A DNA stretch of 64,000 nt from Dietzia sp. JS16-p6b. Its GTDB lineage: Bacteria; Actinomycetota; Actinomycetes; Mycobacteriales; Mycobacteriaceae. A model generated the notes under the pieces. That model was not told the origin of the DNA. It searched no databases and was given only the letters and a program-made list of their open reading frames with translations. This document shows, piece after piece, positions 45,678 to 53,166 of the stretch. The stretch spans positions 620,001 to 684,000 of the forward strand of contig NZ_CP024869.1 of NCBI RefSeq assembly GCF_003052165.1, read 5' to 3'. Numbering within the stretch: position 1 is the stretch's first letter; the number at the start of each line of letters is the position of its first letter. The translations under genes and the position numbers were made by a program.

Positions 45678-48600
45678 GTGGGCCTCCTGGTGGGTGCGGG
45701 GCTGGGATCGGGGTCGAGGAGCTCGAACAGGTGCCGGCCGGCGCGGCCGGATCCGGTGGTGGGATCGGTGGCGCCCAGATGGCCGACCTGGGTGGCGCAG
45801 GAGAATCCATCGGTGAGCACGGGGGCGTCCGGATCGGCCCGCAGGGCGGGGGCCAGGGCCTGCTCGGCCACGGCCGCGGTGACGGCCTCGTGGCCGGCGG
45901 TGAACCCGAAATCCCCGGCCACGCCGCAACAACCGGTGGCCTCCCTGACCGAGCCCACACCGAGGGCGGTGAGTGCCGCCCGCTGCACGCGGTTGCCGAA
46001 CGTCGCGTATTCGTGGCAGTGGGTCTGGACCGTCACCCGGTCCGGGGCCGTGCCGCCGGGCCAGGCGGGGGCCCGGCCCTCGCCGGCGAGTCGTCCCAGA
46101 TGGTCGGCCGCCGAGCGGATGCGGGCGGCGACGCGGCGGGCGGCGTCGGCGTCGGGGGTGTCGGCGAGCAGGCGGGGGAGGTCCTCGCGGAGTGTGGCCG
46201 CGCAGCTGGGTTCCACGACGACGACGGGGATCTCGCCCCCGTCCGGGCCACGGATCGCGTCGAGGTGACGGGCGGTCGCGCGCATGGTGCGGCGCGCCGC
46301 GGAGAGTCGGCCCGTGGTGACGTGGGTGAGCCCGCAGCACTGGCCGGCGCTGCACGCGACGGACGTGTGCACACCGCCCAGGACCCGGGCCGCCGCGCCG
46401 GCGACGGCGGGGCGCAGGCCGCGGGTGAAGGAGTCGAGGAACAGCACGACCTCTGCTGAGGTGCGTGTCCCGGGCGGACCCTGATCGCGGACGGTCCACA
46501 CGCTGTCCGGGACGCGGTCCAGTTCGCCCCGCAGGTCCGCGGCCGAGGCGAAGCGCGGTAGCGTGCGGTCTGTCGCGAGCCCGCCCAGTCGCGCGGCGGC
46601 GCGGCCGACCCGGGTGGCGAGCACGGCGTTGAGTGGTCCGGACGCCCGCACGGTCCCGCGCAGCCAGAGGGGCAGCAGGCCCAGCGAGTAGTGGGCCAGG
46701 GGGCGGATCCGCCGCCGGTAGCGCCTGTGCAGTGCCTCGGACTTGAAGGTGGCCATGTCGACGCCGGTCGGGCAGTCGGAGGAGCACGCCTTGCACGCCA
46801 GGCACAGTTCGAGCGAGTCCTCCACGGCCGGGGAGTCGATCGGCAGGGTGCCGCGGACCACCTCCTGGAGGACCCGGGCCCGGCCGCGGGTGGAGTCCTT
46901 CTCGTCGCCCGTGGCGCGGAACGACGGACACATCACGCCGCCGGTCGACGAGCGGCAGCGGCCCACTCCGATGCAGGCCTGGACGGGGTGGGCACCGTCG
47001 GCGGCGACGGGGGCGCCGAGGAGGTCGCGGCCACGGAGACCGACGTCGGCCAGTGCGAGGTCGCCGTCGAGGGGACGTGTGGCGGTGAGCCCGCCCGGGG
47101 CGAGTATCCCCGCGGGATCCCAGATGCGGGCGAAGCGGGCGAAGGTGTCCAGCATCTCGGGCGAGTACATGACCGGGAGGAGCTCGGAACGTGCCCGGCC
47201 GTCGCCGTGTTCCCCGGACAGCGAGCCGCCGTGGCGCACCACGAGGTGGGCGGCGTCGGTGCAGAAGGCGCGCATGACCCGACGGCCCTCCTCGGACCGC
47301 AGGTCGAAGCTGATGCGGATGTGCATGCACCCGGCCCCGAAGTGCCCGTACATGACGCCGGTGAGCCGATGCTGCGCGAGAAGTTCCCGGAAGTCGGCGA
47401 GGTAGTCGGCCAGACGGTCGGGCGCCACGGCCGAGTCCTCCCATCCCGGCCAGGACTCGATGGTCTCCCCGGTCGCGGGGTCGGTCAGTCTCGAGCTCAA
47501 CCCGGCGCCGTCCTCGCGTACCCGCCACAGGTCGGCGCGGGCCACCGGGTCCGTCACGACGAGCGCCTCGACGGCATGGCCGCTGCCGGTGAGCTCACGC
47601 GCGAGGTCGGCGACCCGCTCGTCGAGGGTCGTCGTCGGGCCCGCCCCGGCCTGGTCGGCATCGGTGTCGCCGGCGTCGGGACGGGCGTCGGGGTCGTCGT
47701 CGAGTTCCACGAACAGCCACGCCCTGCCGGCGGGGAGCGCCGCGACGGCGTCGGCACCGCGCCGCTCGCGCATGGTCTCGACGATCACCTCGTCGATCCC
47801 CTCGACCGCCGTGGGTTGGTGCCGCAGGATCGCGGGGACGTCCCGGGCGGCGTCCACGACGTCGGCGTACCCCACGACGAGTAGTCCGGTCCGCGCGGAC
47901 CGCGGCACGGCGCGCATGGTCGCGGAGGTCACGACCGCGCACGTTCCCTCGGAGCCCACCAGGGAGCGCGCCACGTCGAAGCCCTCCTCGGGCAGCAGGT
48001 GGCGCAGGTGGTAGCCCGAGACCTGGCGGGGCAGGCGACCGAGTTCCGTGCGGATGGCGGCCAGGTGGTCGGCGGCCAGCTCGCGGAGCTCGGTGTCGAG
48101 GTGGTGGGCGCGGGCCGTGGCGGCGGCGTCCGACGGGTCGGTGGCCTCGACGCCGCTGCGGGTGACGGTCAGACGCAGGCCGTCGTAGGTGACGATCCGC
48201 ATGGACACCACGTGGTCCGCGGTCCGGCCGTGGCGCACCGAGTGGTTGCCGCAGGCGTCGTTGCCGATCGCCCCGCCCAGGCACGCCCGGGACTGGCTCG
48301 ACGGATCGGGGGCGAAGGTCAGGAACTCGTCGGTGGCGGCGTGGACGGCCGCGCGCAGGTCGGTCAGCACGCACCCGGCCTCGGCGGTGACGGTCCGGCC
48401 CGCCCCGTCGACGGCCAGCACGCGGTTCATGTGTCGCGACAGGTCCAGGACCAGACCGGTCCCGATGGCGTTGCCCGCCATGGAGGTCCCGCCGCCCCGC
48501 ACGGTGGCGGGCACGCCGAGTCGGTGGCAGACGGCCAGCGCGGCGGCGACCTCGGCCTCCGACCGGGGCATCAGCACGGACGCGGGCACGACCCGGTAGT

Positions 48601-48709
48601 TGGAGGCGTCGTAGGAGTACTCGGCGATGCGGCGCGGGTCCGACTCGGGCGCGAGGCCCGCCGCCACGAGTGCCTCGTGGAGGCCGCCGCGCAGGTCGAC
48701 GGAGGTCAC
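45674..48709 (-). CDS. Large FAD and Fe-S 2-hydroxyacid dehydrogenase (YdiJ-type)
   Basis: The 1011-residue protein joins an FAD-binding type 4 domain (about 40-270: VRGGGTSMAGNAIG, CLGGAIGNDACGNHS), an FAD oxidase C-terminal domain (about 280-560: GVMYGHFGAGCMHIRISFD, LSGEHGDGRAR), a 4Fe-4S region (CIGVGRCR...MCPS; LCLACKACSSDCPTG) and a GlpC-like CCG domain (CSAGQCCGLTH, ATGCCGVAGDFGF). Length and layout equal E. coli YdiJ, a D-2-hydroxyglutarate/D-lactate-type dehydrogenase passing electrons to the respiratory chain. GTG 48709 overlaps the aminotransferase stop. Substrate is inferred from the family and context. Confidence 0.88.
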   Translation of the reverse strand: MTSVDLRGGLHEALVAAGLAPESDPRRIAEYSYDASNYRVVPASVLMPRSEAEVAAALAVCHRLGVPATVRGGGTSMAGNAIGTGLVLDLSRHMNRVLAVDGAGRTVTAEAGCVLTDLRAAVHAATDEFLTFAPDPSSQSRACLGGAIGNDACGNHSVRHGRTADHVVSMRIVTYDGLRLTVTRSGVEATDPSDAAATARAHHLDTELRELAADHLAAIRTELGRLPRQVSGYHLRHLLPEEGFDVARSLVGSEGTCAVVTSATMRAVPRSARTGLLVVGYADVVDAARDVPAILRHQPTAVEGIDEVIVETMRERRGADAVAALPAGRAWLFVELDDDPDARPDAGDTDADQAGAGPTTTLDERVADLARELTGSGHAVEALVVTDPVARADLWRVREDGAGLSSRLTDPATGETIESWPGWEDSAVAPDRLADYLADFRELLAQHRLTGVMYGHFGAGCMHIRISFDLRSEEGRRVMRAFCTDAAHLVVRHGGSLSGEHGDGRARSELLPVMYSPEMLDTFARFARIWDPAGILAPGGLTATRPLDGDLALADVGLRGRDLLGAPVAADGAHPVQACIGVGRCRSSTGGVMCPSFRATGDEKDSTRGRARVLQEVVRGTLPIDSPAVEDSLELCLACKACSSDCPTGVDMATFKSEALHRRYRRRIRPLAHYSLGLLPLWLRGTVRASGPLNAVLATRVGRAAARLGGLATDRTLPRFASAADLRGELDRVPDSVWTVRDQGPPGTRTSAEVVLFLDSFTRGLRPAVAGAAARVLGGVHTSVACSAGQCCGLTHVTTGRLSAARRTMRATARHLDAIRGPDGGEIPVVVVEPSCAATLREDLPRLLADTPDADAARRVAARIRSAADHLGRLAGEGRAPAWPGGTAPDRVTVQTHCHEYATFGNRVQRAALTALGVGSVREATGCCGVAGDFGFTAGHEAVTAAVAEQALAPALRADPDAPVLTDGFSCATQVGHLGATDPTTGSGRAGRHLFELLDPDPSPAPTRRPT

Positions 48710-49995
48710 GCCGCCCCGTCGCACACCCGGTGGACCGCGCGGGTGAACCGCTCCACGCCGGAGTCCACCTCGTCGGACGTCACCACCAGTGCGGGGATGA
48801 GTCGCACCACCGACCCCGTGGGGCCGCACGTGAGGGTGAGCAGGTCCTCGTCGACGCACGCCTGCTGTACCGCCCCGGCCAGGCGTGCGGCCTCCACCGC
48901 GCCGGCGCTCCCGGCGGGTGCGGTCGGGTCGCCGAACTCGACGCCCAGCATGAGGCCGGTCCCGCGGATGTCACAGATCTCGCCCACGTCGCCGAGGCTA
49001 CGCCGCAGGCCGTCGAGGAGTTGGGCCCCGCGCTCGGCGGAGTTGTCCACCAGGCTCTCCCTCTCGACCACCCCGAGGGTGGCCACCCCGGCGGCGGCCG
49101 CGACGGCGTTGCCGCCGTAGGTTCCACCCTGCGACCCGGGCCAGGCCTTGGCCATGATGGCCTCGGGTGCGGCGATCGCGGAGATGGGGAAGCCCGAAGC
49201 GATCCCCTTGGCGGTGATGATGACGTCCGGGACCAGGCCCTCGGTGTGCTGGTGGCCCCAGAACCGGCCCGTGCGACCGATGCCGGCCTGGACCTCGTCG
49301 AGCACGAGCAGCGCGCCGATCCGGTCGGCGCGGTCGCGCAGGCCCTGCAGATAGCGCGGCGGGGTGGCCATGTATCCGCCGTCGCCGAGTACCGGCTCGA
49401 TGAGGAAGGCCGCGATCTCGCGGGCGTCGACGCGGGAGGCCATCAGGTAGTCCAGCTCGGCGAGCGCGAAGTCGATCGCGTCGTCCTGGGTCCACCCGTG
49501 CCGGAGCGCGTGCGGGAACGGGGTCATCACCACCCCGCCCATGAGGGGGGAGAAACCGGCGGAGAAGCGGGTGCCGGCGGTGGTGAGGCTGGCGGCGGCG
49601 ACGGTGCGGCCGTGGAACCCGCCCTGGACGGTGACGATATTGGGTCGGCCGGTGGCCATGCGGGCCAGCCGGACGGCCGCCTCGACCGCCTCGGAGCCGG
49701 AGTTGGCGTAGAAGACCGAGTCGATCCCCTCGGGCAGGTGCTCGCCGAGCTTCTCCGTCAGCTGGAGCAGCGGTTGGTGCATGACGGTCGTGTACTGCGC
49801 GTGGATGATCTTCCCGCACTGCTCACGGGCGGCGGCGACCACTTCCGGGTGGCAGTGTCCGGTGCTGGTCACGCCGATGCCGGTCGTGAAGTCCAGGTAG
49901 TCGCGGCCGTCGGTGCCGTGGATCCACGAGCCGAGGGCGTGGTCCACCACGACGGGAGTGGCCTGCTTGAGAAGGGGGGACAGGTGCGCGGTCAT
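48706..49995 (-). CDS. gabT: Class III aminotransferase, 4-aminobutyrate transaminase-type
   Basis: PLP enzyme of 429 residues with FTTGIGVTSTGHCHP, NSGSEAVEAAVRLAR, GGFHGRT, LIEPVLGDGG, LVLDEVQAGIGRTGRFW and the Schiff-base Lys in IITAKGIASGFP. The family moves the omega-amino group of GABA, 5-aminovalerate or similar compounds to 2-oxoglutarate. With the ALDH in the same operon it makes a standard omega-amino-acid to dicarboxylate route. ATG 49995 lies 28 bases from a GntR-type palindrome, so the operon is probably controlled by the regulator at 42.4 kb. Confidence 0.92.
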   Translation of the reverse strand: MTAHLSPLLKQATPVVVDHALGSWIHGTDGRDYLDFTTGIGVTSTGHCHPEVVAAAREQCGKIIHAQYTTVMHQPLLQLTEKLGEHLPEGIDSVFYANSGSEAVEAAVRLARMATGRPNIVTVQGGFHGRTVAAASLTTAGTRFSAGFSPLMGGVVMTPFPHALRHGWTQDDAIDFALAELDYLMASRVDAREIAAFLIEPVLGDGGYMATPPRYLQGLRDRADRIGALLVLDEVQAGIGRTGRFWGHQHTEGLVPDVIITAKGIASGFPISAIAAPEAIMAKAWPGSQGGTYGGNAVAAAAGVATLGVVERESLVDNSAERGAQLLDGLRRSLGDVGEICDIRGTGLMLGVEFGDPTAPAGSAGAVEAARLAGAVQQACVDEDLLTLTCGPTGSVVRLIPALVVTSDEVDSGVERFTRAVHRVCDGAA

Positions 49996-50022
49996 GGGGC
50001 CAGTGTGTGGCGACTGCCGGTA

Positions 50023-50036
50023 GATTGTCAACAATC
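50023..50036 (-). promoter_or_regulatory. GntR-type operator before the aminotransferase operon
   Basis: GATTGTCAACAATC has two perfect six-base arms (GATTGT, ACAATC) and differs only in its two central bases from the perfect palindrome before the amidase-gntR operon. It lies between the divergent aminotransferase operon and the 2-hydroxyacid dehydrogenase gene, so it may serve both. Confidence 0.65.
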
Positions 50037-50080
50037 CGACGATCTTCGGGGGGTGTGGTCCCACGCGCTACGGTGTGTCC

Positions 50081-51069
50081 ATGACGCAGCACCACCGGGG
50101 TCTGGCCACGCGACCGACAGTCGTCCTCCTCACCGCCGACGGCGTCGCCCCTCCCGCCCACCTCGACGAGTTCCGCGGCCTCGTCGAGGTCCGCCAGTGC
50201 ACCGCCGGCACCCTGGCCGAGGCGTTGCCGGGCGCCGAGGTGCTGCTCGTGTGGGACATCTTCTCCGACGCGCTGGCCTCCGCCTGGCACGCCGCCGACT
50301 CGCTGCGATGGGTCCACGTGGCCGCCGCCGGGGTGGATGCGCTGCTCTTCGACGAGCTCCGCGAGTCGGACGTCCTGGTCACCAACGCCCGGGGCGTGTT
50401 CGACGGGCCGATCGCCGAGTACGTCCTGGCGTGCGTCCTCGCCCACGACAAGCAGTTGCACCGTACGGAGGCGCTTCAGCGTGCGGGCGAGTGGCGGCAC
50501 CGCGAGACCACCCGGGTGGCGGGGCGCCGCGCGCTCGTGGTGGGTACCGGGGGATCGGCCGGGCCACCGCGCGGCTGCTCAGGGCCGTGGGACTCGACGT
50601 CCGGGGGGCGGGGCGTCGACCCTCCGACGACGACGAGGACTTCGGCGTCGTCCTGGACTCGGCCCGACTGGCAGAGCACCTCGGCGACGTCGACCACCTG
50701 GTCATGGTGGCCCCGCTGACCGCGGCCACCAGCGGGATGCTCGGCGAGGTCGAGCTGGCCGCGCTCCCGGACGGCGCCCACGTGATCAACGTGGGGCGGG
50801 GCCAACTGATCGACCAGGAGGCCCTCACCAAGGAGATCGCCGCGGGCAGACTCTCGGCGCATCTGGACGTCCTCGTCGTCGAACCCCTCCCCGACGGCGA
50901 CCCGCTGTGGACGCTCGACGGCGCGCACATCAGCCCACACATGTCGGGCGACGTGGTGGGCTGGCGCGACACGCTCTCCCGGCAGTTCCTGGACCACCTC
51001 CACGCGTGGCTCGGGGGTTCCGAGCCCGGGCCCGCGGTCGACAAGGGCCGGGGATACGTCAGCGGCTGA
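50081..51069 (+). pseudogene. D-2-hydroxyacid dehydrogenase, frameshifted
   Basis: The protein runs in one frame from ATG 50081 to about 50550 (catalytic-domain start, WVHVAAAGVDALL, NARGVFDGPIAEYV, GRRALVVGTG) and continues in another frame to TGA 51069 (IGRATARLLRAVGLDV, VMVAPLTAATSGMLG, INVGRGQLIDQEAL, the catalytic His in HISPHMSGD). The break lies in a run of five G at 50549-50553; one more G would restore VGTGGIGRATAR, the NAD-binding motif. Either a sequencing error or a fresh frameshift. The intact enzyme would be about 330 residues. TACGGT six bases before the ATG suggests a leaderless start. Confidence 0.85.
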
Positions 51070-51152
51070 CCGGTTGTGGGTCGTCAACGCCCTGCTTACG
51101 GTCGAGGTCAGAGGCGGGTAGACGAGATCCGCCGGCGACCGAGAGGAGCTGC

Positions 51153-52013
51153 ATGGCACTGGCCGTCGACGACTACGTCACGCGCGTGACCACCACCCCG
51201 ACCATCATCGACAGGCCCGACCCGGTCGTGTGGTCCCGGGCCGACGATCCCGAGATCCGGCGCTTCGCCGAGGTCGGGTACGTGCAGCGACAGGGCGCAC
51301 TGGACGCGGGCAGGGTGGACGCCTGCCTCGGGGAGGTGCACCGCATCGGTGCCGACCCCGCGATGGCCACCGACCCACGGGTCATCCGCGAGGCCGGCAG
51401 CGACGCCGTGCGATCCATCTTCGACGTCCACATCCTGAGCGAGACAGTGCAGGAGGCGGTCGAGTACTCCGGTGCCGTCGAACTCGCCCGCGAGATCCTC
51501 GGCTCCGACGTCTACGTGCACCAGAGTCGACTCAACTACAAGCCCGGGTTCGCGGGCGGCGCGTTCTACTGGCACTCGGACTTCGAGACGTGGCACGCCG
51601 AGGACGGCATGCCCCGTCCGCGAGCGTGCAGCGCCTCCCTCGCCCTCACCCGCAACGAGGTGTACAACGGCCCGCTGATGATCATGCCGGGGACCCAGAG
51701 ATACTTCGTCCAGTGCGCCGGCGAGACGCCGGAGGCGTACTACGAGGAGTCCCTCGTGAGCACGGCGCCGACGATAGGGGTGCCGTCCGAGGGGCACATC
51801 GCGGAGCTGTACCACTCCCACGGGCTCCACGTCCTCACCGGCGAGGCGGGGTCGATGACCATGTTCGACTGCAACACCCTCCACGCCTCCGGGGGCAACA
51901 TCAGCCCGGTGCCGAGGGCGAACGTCTTCGTCGTCTTCAACAGCGTGGAGAACGAGCTGACCACCCCCTTCGCGGGGACTGCGCGGCGCCCCGACTTCCT
52001 CGCGAGGCGCTGA
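51153..52013 (+). CDS. ectD: Ectoine 5-hydroxylase
   Basis: Fe(II)/2-oxoglutarate dioxygenase of 286 residues converting ectoine to 5-hydroxyectoine. It carries the 17-residue EctD signature FYWHSDFETWHAEDGMP (138-154) with iron ligands His141 and Asp143, the third ligand His244 in CNTLHASGGN, plus YNGPLMIMPG and the 2-oxoglutarate-binding region PRANVFVVFNS. ATG 51153 follows GAGAGGAG. No ectA, ectB or ectC lies in the window, so the substrate must come from a distant locus or from outside. The stop codon lies in a 13-base repeat array. Confidence 0.9.
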   Translation: MALAVDDYVTRVTTTPTIIDRPDPVVWSRADDPEIRRFAEVGYVQRQGALDAGRVDACLGEVHRIGADPAMATDPRVIREAGSDAVRSIFDVHILSETVQEAVEYSGAVELAREILGSDVYVHQSRLNYKPGFAGGAFYWHSDFETWHAEDGMPRPRACSASLALTRNEVYNGPLMIMPGTQRYFVQCAGETPEAYYEESLVSTAPTIGVPSEGHIAELYHSHGLHVLTGEAGSMTMFDCNTLHASGGNISPVPRANVFVVFNSVENELTTPFAGTARRPDFLARR

Positions 52014-52074
52014 CGCCCGATACTGAGGCCCGGTGCTGTGGCCCGGCGCTGAGACTTGGTGCTGACGCCCGGTG
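52010..52074. repeat. Five degenerate 13-bp tandem repeats after ectD
   Basis: Units of the form CTGACGCCCGGTG occur five times in register (52010, 52023, 52036, 52049, 52062) with a few changes each. The ectD stop codon is in the first unit. Together with the three 18-base units at 3449 it is the second tandem array in the window that begins in a stop codon. The rest of the 91-base gap to the LysR gene shows nothing more. Confidence 0.8.
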
Positions 52075-52104
52075 GCGTGCCCGCGGACCGAGTGCGGTCG
52101 CGCC

Positions 52105-53016
52105 CTACGGGGTGTCGAGCCCCAGTCCGACGGCTGCCTCGGTGAAGGCGTCCACGAAGGCCTGCAGCGGCCGGCGCCGGGCGTCCCGTTCCCGGTAGGC
52201 GATCGAGACCGTCCTGGTGAGAACATCGCTCAGCCGCACCACGTCCACGTCCGCGGTCGTGGTGCTCAGGCCGAGATCGGAGGCCAGGGTCACGCCCAGG
52301 CCGGCCGCGACCAGGGCGAGTGCCGTCGACTGCTCGCCGGCCTCGTGGCGGATGTCCGGCTCGAACCCCGCCTCGCGGCACGCGAGCCGCACCGCCCTCC
52401 CGAAGTGCGAGCGGGGATGCGCCAGGACCCAGGGCTTCGCCGCGAGGTCCCCCAACGCCACCTCGTCGGCGTCCATCCACCCGCGGGGGGCGACGAGATG
52501 TAGCGACTCCACGGCGATCGGGGTCCGGGTGAGTTCGGGGACGCGGGCCATCGTGTAGCTGGAGTAGTCGAGGACGAAGGCCAGGTCGAGGGAACCGTCC
52601 CGGACGGCTCCCGTGGTGTCCTCCGGGGCGAGCTCCCGGCTCCGTACCTCGATCCCCGGGTGATCCCGGGCGAGTACCCGGATCCCCTCGGGCAGCAGGG
52701 TGGTGGCCACCGACGCCCAGACGCCGGCGGTGAGTGTGGTCCCGACCCCGGCCCGCGCCGACTCCATCGCGTGCCCGGCGTCCTCCACCGCGGCGAGGAT
52801 GGTCTCCGCGTGCCCCGCGAGGACCACCCCGGCGTCGGTGAGTCCTATCCGCCGGCCGCGCCGCTCGAACAGAGGCGTCCCCGCCTCCCGTTCCAACAGC
52901 GCGAGCTGCTGGGAGACCGCGGAGACCGTGTAGTCCAGGGCCCCGGCGACAGCGGTCACGGTCTCGCGGCGCTCCAGTTCGCGGAGCAGCCTGAGTCGAT
53001 GCAGTGACGGCTCCAT
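52105..53016 (-). CDS. LysR-family transcriptional regulator
   Basis: The 303-residue protein has an N-terminal winged helix (about 5-62: LRLLRELERRETVTAVAGALDYTVSAVSQQLALLE) and a periplasmic-binding-like effector domain (about 88-300). The ATG 53016 start fits the family. It is divergent to the dehydrogenase gene, the usual arrangement for a LysR protein and its target, but it might instead act on ectD, which converges with it. The 150-base intergenic region is partly occupied by a leader hairpin. Confidence 0.9.
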   Translation of the reverse strand: MEPSLHRLRLLRELERRETVTAVAGALDYTVSAVSQQLALLEREAGTPLFERRGRRIGLTDAGVVLAGHAETILAAVEDAGHAMESARAGVGTTLTAGVWASVATTLLPEGIRVLARDHPGIEVRSRELAPEDTTGAVRDGSLDLAFVLDYSSYTMARVPELTRTPIAVESLHLVAPRGWMDADEVALGDLAAKPWVLAHPRSHFGRAVRLACREAGFEPDIRHEAGEQSTALALVAAGLGVTLASDLGLSTTTADVDVVRLSDVLTRTVSIAYRERDARRRPLQAFVDAFTEAAVGLGLDTP

Positions 53017-53112
53017 GGCCCCGAGAATAGGGGCTGACCGGGGACAGTGCAGAAAAACTGAACGGTCAGGTCCATCGATTCTCGCTGGACCCGGGCCCGT
53101 TCTCGCTCCCAT

Positions 53113-53158
53113 CCTGAAATGACCCCGACGGAAAGTCGGGCACAGGCGTTTCAGGAGG
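53113..53158 (+). promoter_or_regulatory. Nested hairpin covering the Shine-Dalgarno of the dehydrogenase gene
   Basis: CCTGAAA (53113-53119) pairs with TTTCAGG (53149-53155); inside, CCCGAC (53124-53129) and GTCGGG (53135-53140) form a second perfect stem with a GGAAA loop. The 3' arm of the outer stem runs into the AGGAGG ribosome site (53153-53158) of the ATG at 53167, so the closed form would block translation. This is the layout of a small translational riboswitch, thermosensor or protein-bound leader; I recognise no known class. Confidence 0.5.
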
Positions 53159-53166
53159 CGAGCACG

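Noticed and set aside
45678-47528. The frame of the aldehyde dehydrogenase stays open for about 600 codons upstream of its start
   Set aside because: The extension is Arg/Pro/Gly-rich and antiparallel in composition to the real gene there; typical of GC-rich DNA where stop codons are rare.
51070-51152. GTTG and CAAC half-sites before ectD as a third GntR operator
   Set aside because: Spacing and flanking bases do not match the GATTGT-N2-ACAATC pattern of the other two sites.
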